Source: a virus. From it: a stretch of 51,734 nt of DNA. The notes below the pieces were generated by a model. That model saw only the letters and a list, made by a program, of their open reading frames with translations, made no database searches and was not told where the DNA came from. Where the stretch lies: IMG/VR virus record IMGVR_UViG_3300010883_000046, positions 1 to 51,734 of that record; one strand, given 5' to 3'. This document shows positions 1 to 7,348 of this stretch, piece after piece. A program made the translations under genes and the position numbers. Position 1 is the first letter of the stretch; every line of letters begins with the position of its first letter.

Positions 1-329
1 CACTGTGAACAAATTCGATACGACATTGACTCTGCAAGATCAATAATCCCATCAATGAAATCGTCGCTTCCCTGGACATAGAAACGAAGACCGCCAAACT
101 TCTCTTTTACTTGGGTTGCCTCGCATATTAAATGTTTATCTCCAGGCTTATTACGATTAACATTATCCATTTGATTCTTGATATTGCCACACATTGTATC
201 TATTAACGAATACCAACCATCGCCACAGCCTATACCATAACACATTGCTGATACAGTTTTATCTAAATCTTTTTGTCTAAATATTTTTGGGTAGCTTTCA
301 AATAACTTGTTTTGTAATTCTTTTTTCAT
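1..329 (-). CDS. Conserved phage protein of unknown function, cut by window edge
   Basis: An ATG at 327-329 opens a frame that runs without a stop to the left edge (109 codons visible). The protein starts MKKELQNKLFESYPKIFR and contains CYGIGCGDGWYSLID and VKEKFGGLRFYV, a pattern I recognise from a widespread small phage protein family of unknown function. In that family the C-terminus often carries a cysteine cluster; here the last readable codons are Cys-Ser-Gln followed by a codon beginning TG (Cys, Trp or stop), so such a cluster may start at the cut. It lies directly downstream of the epimerase gene. The 3' end is missing. Function unknown. Confidence 0.8.
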   Translation of the reverse strand, partial: MKKELQNKLFESYPKIFRQKDLDKTVSAMCYGIGCGDGWYSLIDTMCGNIKNQMDNVNRNKPGDKHLICEATQVKEKFGGLRFYVQGSDDFIDGIIDLAESMSYRICSQ

Positions 330-456
330 TGTTAATCCGCTGTATTAAATTTACAAATTCACTGTTTCCGTCATAAATCAATACTCCTGTCTTTGCGTCT
401 TGAATTGCACGTATTTCTGTGTATACTCGAAGTCCTGCACGTCTAATAGAACTTTG
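298..456 (-). other. Open frame with protein-like sequence but no normal start codon
   Basis: Between the epimerase stop and the left-edge gene, a 52-codon open frame (stop to stop) reads RAGLRVYTEIRAIQDAKTG and then VLIYDGNSEFVNLIQRINNE, which looks like real protein rather than random translation. It overlaps the end of the epimerase in another frame and the first 32 nt of the left-edge gene. No ATG, GTG or TTG start precedes the protein-like part; only a rare ATT (445-447) is in frame. It may be a small gene with a rare or lost start, or a remnant. Low confidence. Confidence 0.3.
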
Positions 457-1429
457 TCAAGTCAATATTTCTTGCTTTTGCATCTTCTAAATACGTCAAC
501 GGGTTATAACCTTTTGATTTTGCAATACTTTCAAACGACATTGCAATACCGATTTCTAAACTTATTTTTGGAGTCCACCCAGTACATTTTCTAAACTTCC
601 AAGATGATAGCATATGATTACCGGTATAGTCAGTATTTGGAAGCCATCTAACCTTATCTGCGACACTGAGCCCAGTTATTTCGCCTATGAGGCTAACTAT
701 CTCACCTGTCATTAACGGTGTTTCTGCTGCAACGTTCCAATCTTGATACCAATGACCACCTTGAATAGCTGTAAAGACAGCATCACAGTAATCATTTACA
801 TGCATATAATCCTTTATCTTTGTTGGGTCTAAAAACATATCTACAGGTTCTAGATCATTAATAGCTGTGTAAATCGTTTTTGCAATGAGCGAATTCATAT
901 CACCTTCGCCGCCATAAGCAAAAAGAGGTCGAACAATCATCCATTTATTAACTTGACTTTTAATAATATCTTCTGCACAAAGTTTCTGGCATCCGTAAAG
1001 CGTATGTGGGCCACGATCGCTTTCTTCTTTGATTTGTTCATTTTGATATTTGGGTGTGTCATAAATCACAGTTGTACCCATATAGCAAACACCAATATTA
1101 AGTGCACGAGCAGCACGACATATGTTGTAAGTACCTTGAACATTAGTCAATGTTGATTCTTTAGCATTGAGTGCCACAACATCTGTGCCTACTTTTGCTG
1201 CGTTATGAATAATAACATCAATTTCATTTACTTCAAAAAAAGCTTTCCAAGATTCAATACTGTTTTTGTAAACACAAGGTTCACCCTTTTCTGTTGTGTA
1301 TTCTGAAACAAAAGCTGCCTCATCATTATCAGCGTGAACGCCACTAATAATATCAATATCAAATCGCTTAGCACGTTTAACTAAATTTGTCCCAATAAAA
1401 CCTTTTTCGCCTGTAATAAAAACTCGCAT
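443..1429 (-). CDS. NAD-dependent epimerase/dehydratase (extended SDR)
   Basis: The 328-residue protein opens with MRVFITGEKGFIGTNLV, the GxxGxxG dinucleotide-binding loop of a Rossmann fold. It carries a YxxxK catalytic pair in LYGCQKLCAE (about residue 145) and a substrate-binding region typical of sugar-nucleotide epimerases/dehydratases of the extended short-chain dehydrogenase family. The length is normal for the family. The likely substrate is a nucleotide sugar; GDP-fucose synthase or UDP-sugar epimerase activity cannot be distinguished here. In phages such genes are thought to support host surface-sugar change or glycosylation of phage components. The start has an AGGAGG ribosome binding site 9 nt upstream and a good promoter just before that, so this gene probably starts its own transcript. 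Confidence 0.85.
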   Translation of the reverse strand: MRVFITGEKGFIGTNLVKRAKRFDIDIISGVHADNDEAAFVSEYTTEKGEPCVYKNSIESWKAFFEVNEIDVIIHNAAKVGTDVVALNAKESTLTNVQGTYNICRAARALNIGVCYMGTTVIYDTPKYQNEQIKEESDRGPHTLYGCQKLCAEDIIKSQVNKWMIVRPLFAYGGEGDMNSLIAKTIYTAINDLEPVDMFLDPTKIKDYMHVNDYCDAVFTAIQGGHWYQDWNVAAETPLMTGEIVSLIGEITGLSVADKVRWLPNTDYTGNHMLSSWKFRKCTGWTPKISLEIGIAMSFESIAKSKGYNPLTYLEDAKARNIDLTKFY

Positions 1430-1452
1430 AATAAAAAACCTCCTATTACAAT

Positions 1453-1481
1453 ATTATAACAAGAGGCCTTCATAATTTCAA
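1453..1481 (-). promoter_or_regulatory. Sigma70-type promoter for the epimerase gene
   Basis: On the minus strand TTGAAA (1476-1481) is followed after exactly 17 nt by TATAAT (1453-1458). Transcription would start near 1446, just before the AGGAGG site of the epimerase. The same hexamer pair and spacing recur upstream of recA. Seen by eye; no expression evidence. Confidence 0.65.
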
Positions 1482-1493
1482 TTAATTGTATTA

Positions 1494-2651
1494 TTAATAT
1501 CTTCCGTAGTATCTGCGTCTATAGAGTGAGCCTCTTGATAGTGTTGTTTCCTGATTAGCTGACTCTTGAACAACTTTCATAATCTTACTTTGTAAATTTT
1601 CGTTTTTAAATCTATTTGAAAATCCGCTGCTCGCGATGTTCTTTTCCCAGCTGCCTTCATCAGAACTATAGTAATCGTCTAAAATAAAAGCTAAGTCTGC
1701 AATTGCCATATCAAAAAGTGCAACGAAATCTTCAACTCCATAATCTCCACCATCAGCTATATTGGTCAAGACAACATACTCCAAATTCAACTGATTTGAA
1801 TTTCTTATGTCTGCATCAAGAATATTTAAAAGAATTGATCGACCGGTAGCAACATTTTTTGCATTTTTAGCATTCTCTGCATCTTTATAGTATCCTAGCG
1901 CTTCTAATAATTTAGCACTAGGGTCTAGGCCTGCAGCATCCCTGAGATCATCTTGAAAATTTTGCATTTTTTTAGCTATGCTAGGATCCCTGTAAAGTTC
2001 TTCTTCGATAAAATTATACAATTCTGTTAAAGGACCAGCTTTAACCGTTTTTGGGTTAACAGGTTTTGGTTCAGGTATAGTCTTAGGTTTGACTTGGACT
2101 TTGCAGGCTGTAATTAGTTTTGGAAAAGCTTTGTCAAGTATTGCTATTGACGCTTTGTATTTTCCGGATGTTACTTTTGAAAGTCCTAATTTCAGACCTT
2201 GCCCTGTCTCACCTTTCTTTCGAGCATACCAAATACAGTCTCTTAACTGATATTCCCATTCAGATTTTGGATCCGGATCTGGATTCCATGGATCATTTTC
2301 TTGTGGATCATCATCATTTTGCTCCTGTACATCGATATCATCAATTGCTTTCTTAACTTTTTCAGGTGTTGGAGCGTTCAATATGGCGTCTAAACTAGCT
2401 AACAAAGTAACTGCTTCTCTATAGCGCCCTTTCATAAATTTTGATTCGCCGGCTTCGACTTTAAGTTCTAAATCATCGCGATGTTGTGCGATGATATCAA
2501 TTAATGCTTGATTGGTTATGTCAGCTTTTAGCTTAAAAAGATCTTTTCTTATTTTTCTAAAATTAAGAATTTTTGGAGCTTCATTAATTTTATTTTGTAT
2601 TCCTAACGATTCTTTTATAATTTTGTTTAATTGACGTTTTGTAATTTTCAT
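1494..2651 (-). CDS. Unknown protein with N-terminal MKITKRQLNKIIKES motif
   Basis: The 385-residue protein is not one I recognise. It begins with a short basic amphipathic stretch (MKITKRQLNKIIKESL), of a kind I have seen at the start of many unrelated marine-phage virion proteins, followed by KINEA at residues 22-26. That matches the I-x-E/A pattern cut by T4-type prohead proteases. The middle (about residues 110-210) is Pro/Asp-rich (DDDPQENDPWNPDPDPKSE, then PKTIPEPKPVNPK), suggesting a linker between two alpha-helical parts. The C-terminus is Arg/Tyr-rich. A GAGGG ribosome binding site precedes the ATG. A virion-internal role is an inference only. Confidence 0.7.
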   Translation of the reverse strand: MKITKRQLNKIIKESLGIQNKINEAPKILNFRKIRKDLFKLKADITNQALIDIIAQHRDDLELKVEAGESKFMKGRYREAVTLLASLDAILNAPTPEKVKKAIDDIDVQEQNDDDPQENDPWNPDPDPKSEWEYQLRDCIWYARKKGETGQGLKLGLSKVTSGKYKASIAILDKAFPKLITACKVQVKPKTIPEPKPVNPKTVKAGPLTELYNFIEEELYRDPSIAKKMQNFQDDLRDAAGLDPSAKLLEALGYYKDAENAKNAKNVATGRSILLNILDADIRNSNQLNLEYVVLTNIADGGDYGVEDFVALFDMAIADLAFILDDYYSSDEGSWEKNIASSGFSNRFKNENLQSKIMKVVQESANQETTLSRGSLYRRRYYGRY

Positions 2652-2665
2652 ATTGCCCTCACGAT

Positions 2666-2696
2666 AAAACGGATCAGAATTAATTATCCTGATCCG
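2666..2696 (-). terminator. Probable terminator downstream of the deoxyribosyltransferase gene
   Basis: A perfect 8-bp stem CGGATCAG/CTGATCCG (2670-2677 with 2689-2696) with an 11-nt AT-rich loop is followed on the minus strand by TTTTATCG. The stem is good and the T-run is short, so termination may be partial. It lies between the genes at 2730-3179 and 1494-2651. Confidence 0.55.
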
Positions 2697-2729
2697 CTTA
2701 AATTATCTTATTAGTAATAAAAATAAAAT

Positions 2730-3179
2730 TTATTCTATTTTTCCTTCATAACGTCTAGTAAGTAAAGTTTCTTTAGAAACACATGCTGCGAGATACACGT
2801 CTAGATCTTCGAGAGAAGTACAAACTGCTATACCACTTGATGCTAGCATAAGATTGAATTGTGCGCCTGGCGGTAAACCATCACAAAAATATACGATAGG
2901 TTTGTCTAAACAGTTCATATAGCCTGCTTCGAAAATTGTGCCCATATCTTTGTTTCTTGTATTACATAACATCCAAGCACTTTCATGAAGATGTTTGATG
3001 TTGCCATCAAATATCTGGTCTTGCATAGACTCGACAGCTTCTGGATCACAAAGATTTTCATCTTTTGGTGAGAAATAGTTAATACCATGTTTTTCAAAAA
3101 CAGACTTAATATTTTCTACTTCTTTCATCCATTCAGGTGAAAACCACCCACTTGCTAAATAAACTTTTCCTAAACTCAT
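2730..3179 (-). CDS. Nucleoside 2-deoxyribosyltransferase-like protein
   Basis: The 149-residue protein fits the nucleoside 2-deoxyribosyltransferase family in size and motifs. It has an N-terminal beta strand with VYLASGWF, a conserved region DMGTIFEAGYMN (about residues 80-91) holding the expected catalytic Glu in the GTxxExGY pattern, and KPIVYFCDG after it. Family members move deoxyribose between bases or hydrolyse deoxynucleotides (DNPH1 type). Here it sits beside ThyX and NTP-pyrophosphatase genes, which fits a role in salvage or clean-up of the deoxynucleotide pool. Exact substrate unknown. Confidence 0.75.
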   Translation of the reverse strand: MSLGKVYLASGWFSPEWMKEVENIKSVFEKHGINYFSPKDENLCDPEAVESMQDQIFDGNIKHLHESAWMLCNTRNKDMGTIFEAGYMNCLDKPIVYFCDGLPPGAQFNLMLASSGIAVCTSLEDLDVYLAACVSKETLLTRRYEGKIE

Positions 3180-3187
3180 ATTTACTC

Positions 3188-3490
3188 CTAATTGTTAAGT
3201 TTTCTTTCTTTTGATTTTTTTAAAATATTTATTGAATTTATTATCTGATCTCTTTGAATTTCTAATTCTTTTACTGCTGTTAGAAGTAATCTTGATTCAT
3301 CTGGTATATTGACTATTGACATTAAATCAGAGGCAAAAACATCTTGTTCAACGCTTTGTATTAAGTTAGTCATTTTTTGTTGTATTGATTTTGACTTCTT
3401 TAAAACTTCATCAGTTTTAACATTGATCATTCTTTGATTGTCAATAAATAAATTTGACAATTCTTGAAACGGATTGTTTTCAATACTCAT
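3188..3490 (-). CDS. Small helical protein of unknown function
   Basis: A 100-residue protein, MSIENNPFQELSNLFIDNQ onward, rich in Lys, Glu, Ile and Asn with no Cys. The heptad-like spacing of hydrophobic residues (residues 25-95) suggests coiled coil or helical bundle. It sits 2 nt downstream of thyX and 8 nt upstream of the deoxyribosyltransferase gene, so it is in the same transcript. I do not recognise the family. Confidence 0.65.
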   Translation of the reverse strand: MSIENNPFQELSNLFIDNQRMINVKTDEVLKKSKSIQQKMTNLIQSVEQDVFASDLMSIVNIPDESRLLLTAVKELEIQRDQIINSINILKKSKERKLNN

Positions 3491-3492
3491 TT

Positions 3493-4476
3493 TTATCTTT
3501 CCATAAACTGATTATATGATATCTTCATATCATCGATTTCTTGTAATGTTTCATTCCAGATTTGTGTAAATACTGTATCGCCACCTGGATCGTCTGTACC
3601 GTTAATATCCTCTCTGCGTGACTGATATATTGTGTCGTCTGGGTGGTAATCAAACTTATCATTTTTAGGCTCTGGCCAGTATAGATTTGTTCCTCTACTT
3701 GTGTGGCCACCTTTACCATCAGGTACACGGAATGTTTTAATATAATGCATGTCTGGTTTATTGAAACTAATCCGAGCAGATGCTTCAGGCAATACCTTTA
3801 AAACTTCTCGTGCCATAAAAGCAGCAAGTAAATTATCAGCTGCAGGTTGAATTTGCATATCTTGTCTTTGCGCAATGAAGCCTAACAAATCTTTAAGATT
3901 GAGCCTCATAAGATAAAATGAAGTCAGACACTTTGGTAGGATCATTCTAGCATCCATCATTGACACGCATTTTGAGTCTGTCATATCAGCGTAGAGCTGC
4001 TTTGAATCTTCAACTAACTTAATCCATCGATCTTCAAATTCGGGTGAATTCTGAACTGCTTCTGGGATTACTGCGGGATCGTCTCTTAGATCTCTATCTC
4101 CAGTGCACTGTGCTGCAAAACTACCTGCGCGATGTCGAATGATATGTGTGACCTCTTGAAATGACAAACCAGACAATTTAAAGGTAAACCCTAGACATTC
4201 CATTGGAGTTGGGAGCGCACGAAAACAGAGTACATCCTCAAGGTTTGCTGATAGTTCTTTTAAAGATGCTGTTGTTGGGTTTGTTTCGTCATGATGATCT
4301 GCCCATGTAGCTTTTACATATTGCCAAGCAACGTTTAATGCTTGTGTTCGTGTAGGGCTGTCGATTAATTCTACCTTAAGATGGGAAAGATTATTATAAA
4401 ATTCAGTTCTTGGTTCTTGACCAAATTTCAATTCCATAGGTAACGTGACAGGTTTTAAATTTATATTTTGTGGCAT
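3493..4476 (-). CDS. thyX: ThyX-like flavin-dependent thymidylate synthase, divergent motif
   Basis: The 327-residue protein resembles ThyX, which makes dTMP from dUMP using FAD and methylene-tetrahydrofolate. Supporting regions are ECLGFTFKLSGLSFQEVTH followed by RHR (114-116), DARMILPKC (about 175-183, the family ARxxLP block) and LNLKDLLGFIAQR (192-204). The signature RHRx7S is altered: RHR is followed after seven residues by Cys124, not Ser, and the usual Asn-Glu inside the motif is Ala-Ala. The protein is longer than typical ThyX (roughly 220-250). It starts a transcript just downstream of a terminator and has an AAGGAGAAT site. It may make thymidylate or a related 5-substituted pyrimidine; the altered motif makes activity uncertain. 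Confidence 0.75.
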   Translation of the reverse strand: MPQNINLKPVTLPMELKFGQEPRTEFYNNLSHLKVELIDSPTRTQALNVAWQYVKATWADHHDETNPTTASLKELSANLEDVLCFRALPTPMECLGFTFKLSGLSFQEVTHIIRHRAGSFAAQCTGDRDLRDDPAVIPEAVQNSPEFEDRWIKLVEDSKQLYADMTDSKCVSMMDARMILPKCLTSFYLMRLNLKDLLGFIAQRQDMQIQPAADNLLAAFMAREVLKVLPEASARISFNKPDMHYIKTFRVPDGKGGHTSRGTNLYWPEPKNDKFDYHPDDTIYQSRREDINGTDDPGGDTVFTQIWNETLQEIDDMKISYNQFMER

Positions 4477-4544
4477 TTATTCTCCTTTAAAAAATAACTT
4501 ATTATTTTATCTTTTTTATAATACACCAACAAACAATAATATAC

Positions 4545-4570
4545 AAAAAAAGCAGCAAAAAATTGCTGCT
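4545..4570 (-). terminator. Rho-independent terminator after the small exported protein gene
   Basis: A perfect 8-bp stem AGCAGCAA/TTGCTGCT (4551-4558 with 4563-4570), loop of 4 nt, followed on the minus strand by six T (4545-4550). It separates the gene at 4593-4823 from thyX. On the plus strand the hairpin is also followed by a T-rich stretch, so it could work in both directions. Confidence 0.85.
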
Positions 4571-4592
4571 TAATTTTTTAAAAATAGATTAA

Positions 4593-4823
4593 TTACTTAA
4601 TTTGATTAACTGATCTACTCATTTCAGGATTAAAATCAGTTCTTAACTTAATTAATGGATTGAAGCTAGCTTTACTTCTTTCTAGTAATAGCGCGCCTTG
4701 AGGTTTGACTAGTGCACCTTCAATATCAATACCTTCAAAATCTATTTCTGTTTTCTTTTCATAAACTATTGCTCTATTATCATCTTGTGCATAAACCAAA
4801 GATGTTATTAATAATAATATCAT
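4593..4823 (-). CDS. Small exported protein with signal peptide, function unknown
   Basis: A 76-residue protein. Residues 1-12 (MILLLITSLVYA) look like a hydrophobic signal peptide ending in a VYA/Q cleavage site, although the usual Lys/Arg at the start is missing. The mature part includes KTEIDFEGIDIEGALVKPQG and RSKASFNPLIKLRTDF. It vaguely recalls small envelope proteins of gliding or predatory deltaproteobacteria, but I cannot place it firmly. The ATG is the only in-frame start: an in-frame TAA lies 21 nt upstream with no alternative start between. GGGG precedes it. It is the last gene before a terminator. An exported phage protein suggests action on the host envelope. Confidence 0.65.
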   Translation of the reverse strand: MILLLITSLVYAQDDNRAIVYEKKTEIDFEGIDIEGALVKPQGALLLERSKASFNPLIKLRTDFNPEMSRSVNQIK

Positions 4824-4827
4824 TCTA

Positions 4828-5754
4828 CTACCCCTTTTCTTTTCTTAGAATATCACTAAAATCGTTATAAAAGTATATATTATCTTGGCTTAAATGTTTA
4901 TTATAATTTTTTAGAGGTACATAACATTTTATTCCATGCTTCGCATACTCTGCAGCATGTTTTGGACTGTCATCAATTGCAAATGCAATTTTTTCCTCAT
5001 CATAATACTTTGATTTTGCACACCACCTAAACTTCTCTGATGAAAAATCAATTGCGTCGCATGGAACATCATTGTTTTTTAGCCATGTGAATGTATTATA
5101 AAGACATCTTAATTCTTCTTTTGGTCTAGCAGTTAAAAGATGAATATAATAACCTTGTACTTTTAAGTCTTTTAGAAATTCTATTGCACCATTAACAATT
5201 GGTAAGTTTTTAAAACCGTCATGCTGTAGAAATGTTTCAAAAATAGCCTCTGGGTTTTCATCAGCTTTTGATAGCGCTGAGATAAAGAAATACTCATCTG
5301 ATTCTACATCAGCTTCAATATCAAGATTAACATCAAGCCACTGTGCAAACGCAATTCTAAATTCTGCTAAAACATCATCAATATCAATGATTGCAACAGA
5401 CTGTTTGCCATCCCATCGAGTATTTTTAAAATGTTCTTGCATCATCAAATAGTTATCTTTGCTTTCGTATGCTGAAACAACATCTTTTGGATTGATATTC
5501 CAAGTGTTTAGAATTGCAAACATATACCTGATAACATCAATTGACTCAAACAATACAGTATCACGATCAAAGCTAGGCGGAGTATGTACATGATGTGATT
5601 TAAAATTTGTTGCGTTAACTAAAGCACTTAGTTCAGCATGTGCACAGAGTGTTAACTCTTGTGTATATTTTTCAATTTCTGTTTGGCTTAAATTGTCGCC
5701 TATTAGCCTTTTATTATATGTTGATTGCTTCAATAGCATCTGTTCTAATGTCAA
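4828..5754 (-). CDS. Fusion of all-alpha NTP pyrophosphatase-like domain and HAD phosphatase
   Basis: The 308-residue protein has two parts. Residues about 1-115 resemble all-alpha NTP pyrophosphatases (dUTPase-2/MazG type): a first helix with Glu in HAELSALVNATNFKSHH and a second with FESIDVIRYMFAIL, the E-x-x-D metal ligands, ending in SAYESKDNY. Residues about 119-300 are a HAD-type phosphatase: motif I DIDD (124-127), motif II Thr208 in LLTARP, and motif IV AIDDSP (Asp261, Asp262). HAD enzymes of this type include 5'-deoxyribonucleotidases. Together they could turn a dNTP into a dNMP and then a nucleoside. It overlaps the upstream gene by 41 nt and may be translationally coupled. Confidence 0.75.
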   Translation of the reverse strand: MTLEQMLLKQSTYNKRLIGDNLSQTEIEKYTQELTLCAHAELSALVNATNFKSHHVHTPPSFDRDTVLFESIDVIRYMFAILNTWNINPKDVVSAYESKDNYLMMQEHFKNTRWDGKQSVAIIDIDDVLAEFRIAFAQWLDVNLDIEADVESDEYFFISALSKADENPEAIFETFLQHDGFKNLPIVNGAIEFLKDLKVQGYYIHLLTARPKEELRCLYNTFTWLKNNDVPCDAIDFSSEKFRWCAKSKYYDEEKIAFAIDDSPKHAAEYAKHGIKCYVPLKNYNKHLSQDNIYFYNDFSDILRKEKG

Positions 5755-5965
5755 AGGTTACCTCGGTTTCAGGTTGGATGTTTGCTTTTTTTTTAAATGT
5801 ATCTATATAATAATCAAATTCTTCAGACTTTACATTTTTAAATAAAAACATTGTTCTACCAGCTGCTATTGAACCTGAAAAAGAATTGTATAGAGAAACT
5901 AATTCTTTAAGCTTGCCAAGTGATATATTAGTTTCTGATCCGTTGAAAATTACTCTTGAAATCAT
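5714..5965 (-). CDS. Small conserved-looking protein, unknown
   Basis: An 83-residue protein, MISRVIFNGSETNISLGKLK onward, predicted as a small alpha/beta fold with no recognised motif. Its end overlaps the start of the pyrophosphatase-HAD gene by 41 nt, an unusually long overlap for this genome. A GAGGTACCAT stretch with a GGTAC core serves as ribosome binding site. Function unknown. Confidence 0.6.
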   Translation of the reverse strand: MISRVIFNGSETNISLGKLKELVSLYNSFSGSIAAGRTMFLFKNVKSEEFDYYIDTFKKKANIQPETEVTFDIRTDAIEAINI

Positions 5966-5973
5966 ATGGTACC

Positions 5974-6354
5974 TCAGTAGCCATTCAAAAGACGTTTCCT
6001 GATCTTGTCATCCTTTTTTAAATATGCATCAAATAATTCTTTTTCATCAAAGCCTGTTACTATTAGCATTGCAAAAAAGTAGTTTAATGCATCTACAACT
6101 TCTTCTAGAAACTCATCACGATCTAAATCTTGTTCTATATTAGTTACTCTATGAGGTTTCCAGTTTTTAAGGTGCTGAAGTGCTTCAAACATTTCTTCAA
6201 CACCTTTTAATGCTAAGTCTCGACAAACTTGTTGTGATGACTTTTCGGAAATATCAACAGGAAAGTCTGGATAAGATCCGGGAATCATTTCCTTCATCAT
6301 TTTCATAAAAGAAAGTCTTAACTTAAACATTTCTTCAAGCTTACACTGTTCCAT
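5974..6354 (-). CDS. dUTPase-2/MazG-type all-alpha NTP pyrophosphatase
   Basis: The 126-residue protein has the layout of dimeric all-alpha dUTPases and MazG-like enzymes. A first metal-binding helix reads LALKGVEEMFEALQHLKNWK (about 48-67, ExxE-type) and a second reads FLEEVVDALNYFFAMLIVTG (about 82-101, ExxD), followed by DEKELFDAYLKKDDKIRKRL, typical of the family's last helix. The likely reaction is hydrolysis of a (d)NTP, most likely dUTP, to the monophosphate and pyrophosphate, which would supply dUMP to ThyX. A second, fused copy of this fold is encoded just downstream. Confidence 0.75.
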   Translation of the reverse strand: MEQCKLEEMFKLRLSFMKMMKEMIPGSYPDFPVDISEKSSQQVCRDLALKGVEEMFEALQHLKNWKPHRVTNIEQDLDRDEFLEEVVDALNYFFAMLIVTGFDEKELFDAYLKKDDKIRKRLLNGY

Positions 6355-6356
6355 AA

Positions 6357-6581
6357 CTACTCCTCAGAAGCAGCTAGCTCTGTTGCTTCTTTTAGCATTT
6401 TATTAATATTTTCTTCCTTGCTTTCTTCGTAATCTTTATTTAAAAACAATTCTTCTTCTTCAATTGATAATCGTACCATTCGAAAGTGGTCAACAATATC
6501 AGTACCTGTCAGCAATCCTAATTGTAGTAATTTTACAAAATGTGCAATTACACTATCATTTAATTTAACGTTCTCGTTCAT
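6357..6581 (-). CDS. Small acidic protein, unknown
   Basis: A 74-residue acidic helical protein (MNENVKLNDSVIAHFVKLLQ onward, with an acidic run EEEELFLNKDYEESKEE). It ends 2 nt before the NTP pyrophosphatase start, has an AGGAG ribosome binding site, and shows no motif I recognise. Confidence 0.6.
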   Translation of the reverse strand: MNENVKLNDSVIAHFVKLLQLGLLTGTDIVDHFRMVRLSIEEEELFLNKDYEESKEENINKMLKEATELAASEE

Positions 6582-6613
6582 GTTTTCTCCTGTTTTTGTT
6601 TAATAAAACTATA

Positions 6614-7348
6614 TTACTTTAATTTTCTTCTTTTTACATTTATTTTTTCTGGTCGTGTTCCTACTTTTCGCTTAATATACTTTCGGAGTATAACATCTTT
6701 AACTTCTTTTTCAGTAAACTTAAAACCTAGATTAACCAATATTTTTTCTAATTCTGCGTCTTTATTTTTCTCAGGAACATGATACCACTGCCAACCTAAC
6801 ATTTTTTTTGTTTCACCTACATTATTTTTTTTAAAATCCAAGCTAGGTGTTATTTCTTGTTTAATTACGCCTGTTGGTATTTCAATGTTTAAATCAAACG
6901 CAACCATTATTAAGTCGCTATAAATAGAATTGTTGTAAGCACTCTGTGATATTCTATACTGTTCAGTTAACTGTTCAACTAAATGAGGAGATCCTAATCC
7001 TTTTGTTTTGTCTGGGTGTGTCGCCATTACTATTTTCCTGTATAGCTTTTTTGCCCAAGGTTTTATATTTGAATTAGCTTTCTTTGCACTCTGCGTTTGT
7101 GTCTGATCATCTATACTAACATTACTAACAGCAGCTTCATCTGCTTGTTTTCCCATTAATACAGAATCATAAACATCAGTTTGTCGCTCATTACCTTGTC
7201 CTAAGTCTAGTTTTTTACGAAAAAAGGAGAGTCGGTAGTTTAAATCCGCCGAACCCTCCTCATATTCTTTCTTAACTTGTAAAACTTCTTCAAAAACAAA
7301 CTTATATTCTAGTATCTTAACCCTGTCTTCTCGATTTAACTTCATCAT
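6614..7348 (-). CDS. J-domain (DnaJ-like) protein
   Basis: In this 244-residue protein, residues about 96-135 form a J-domain core. A basic helix WAKKLYRKIVMAT leads into the invariant HPD (111-113) followed by KTK, and a further helix follows (VEQLTEQYRISQSAYNN). J-domains stimulate Hsp70 ATPase, so the protein probably recruits host DnaK. It lacks the Gly/Phe and zinc-finger regions of full DnaJ. The N-terminal 90 residues and the basic C-terminal tail (RKYIKRKVGTRPEKINVKRR) are unfamiliar. The start overlaps the upstream membrane-protein gene by 32 nt. A role in phage protein folding or replication-complex remodelling is inference. Confidence 0.75.
   Translation of the reverse strand: MMKLNREDRVKILEYKFVFEEVLQVKKEYEEGSADLNYRLSFFRKKLDLGQGNERQTDVYDSVLMGKQADEAAVSNVSIDDQTQTQSAKKANSNIKPWAKKLYRKIVMATHPDKTKGLGSPHLVEQLTEQYRISQSAYNNSIYSDLIMVAFDLNIEIPTGVIKQEITPSLDFKKNNVGETKKMLGWQWYHVPEKNKDAELEKILVNLGFKFTEKEVKDVILRKYIKRKVGTRPEKINVKRRKLK

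Noticed and set aside
4518-4546. Possible sigma70 promoter before thyX (TTGTAT-17-TATTAT)
   Set aside because: Spacing is right but the -35 matches only three of six positions, and it lies in an AT-rich tract where chance matches are common.
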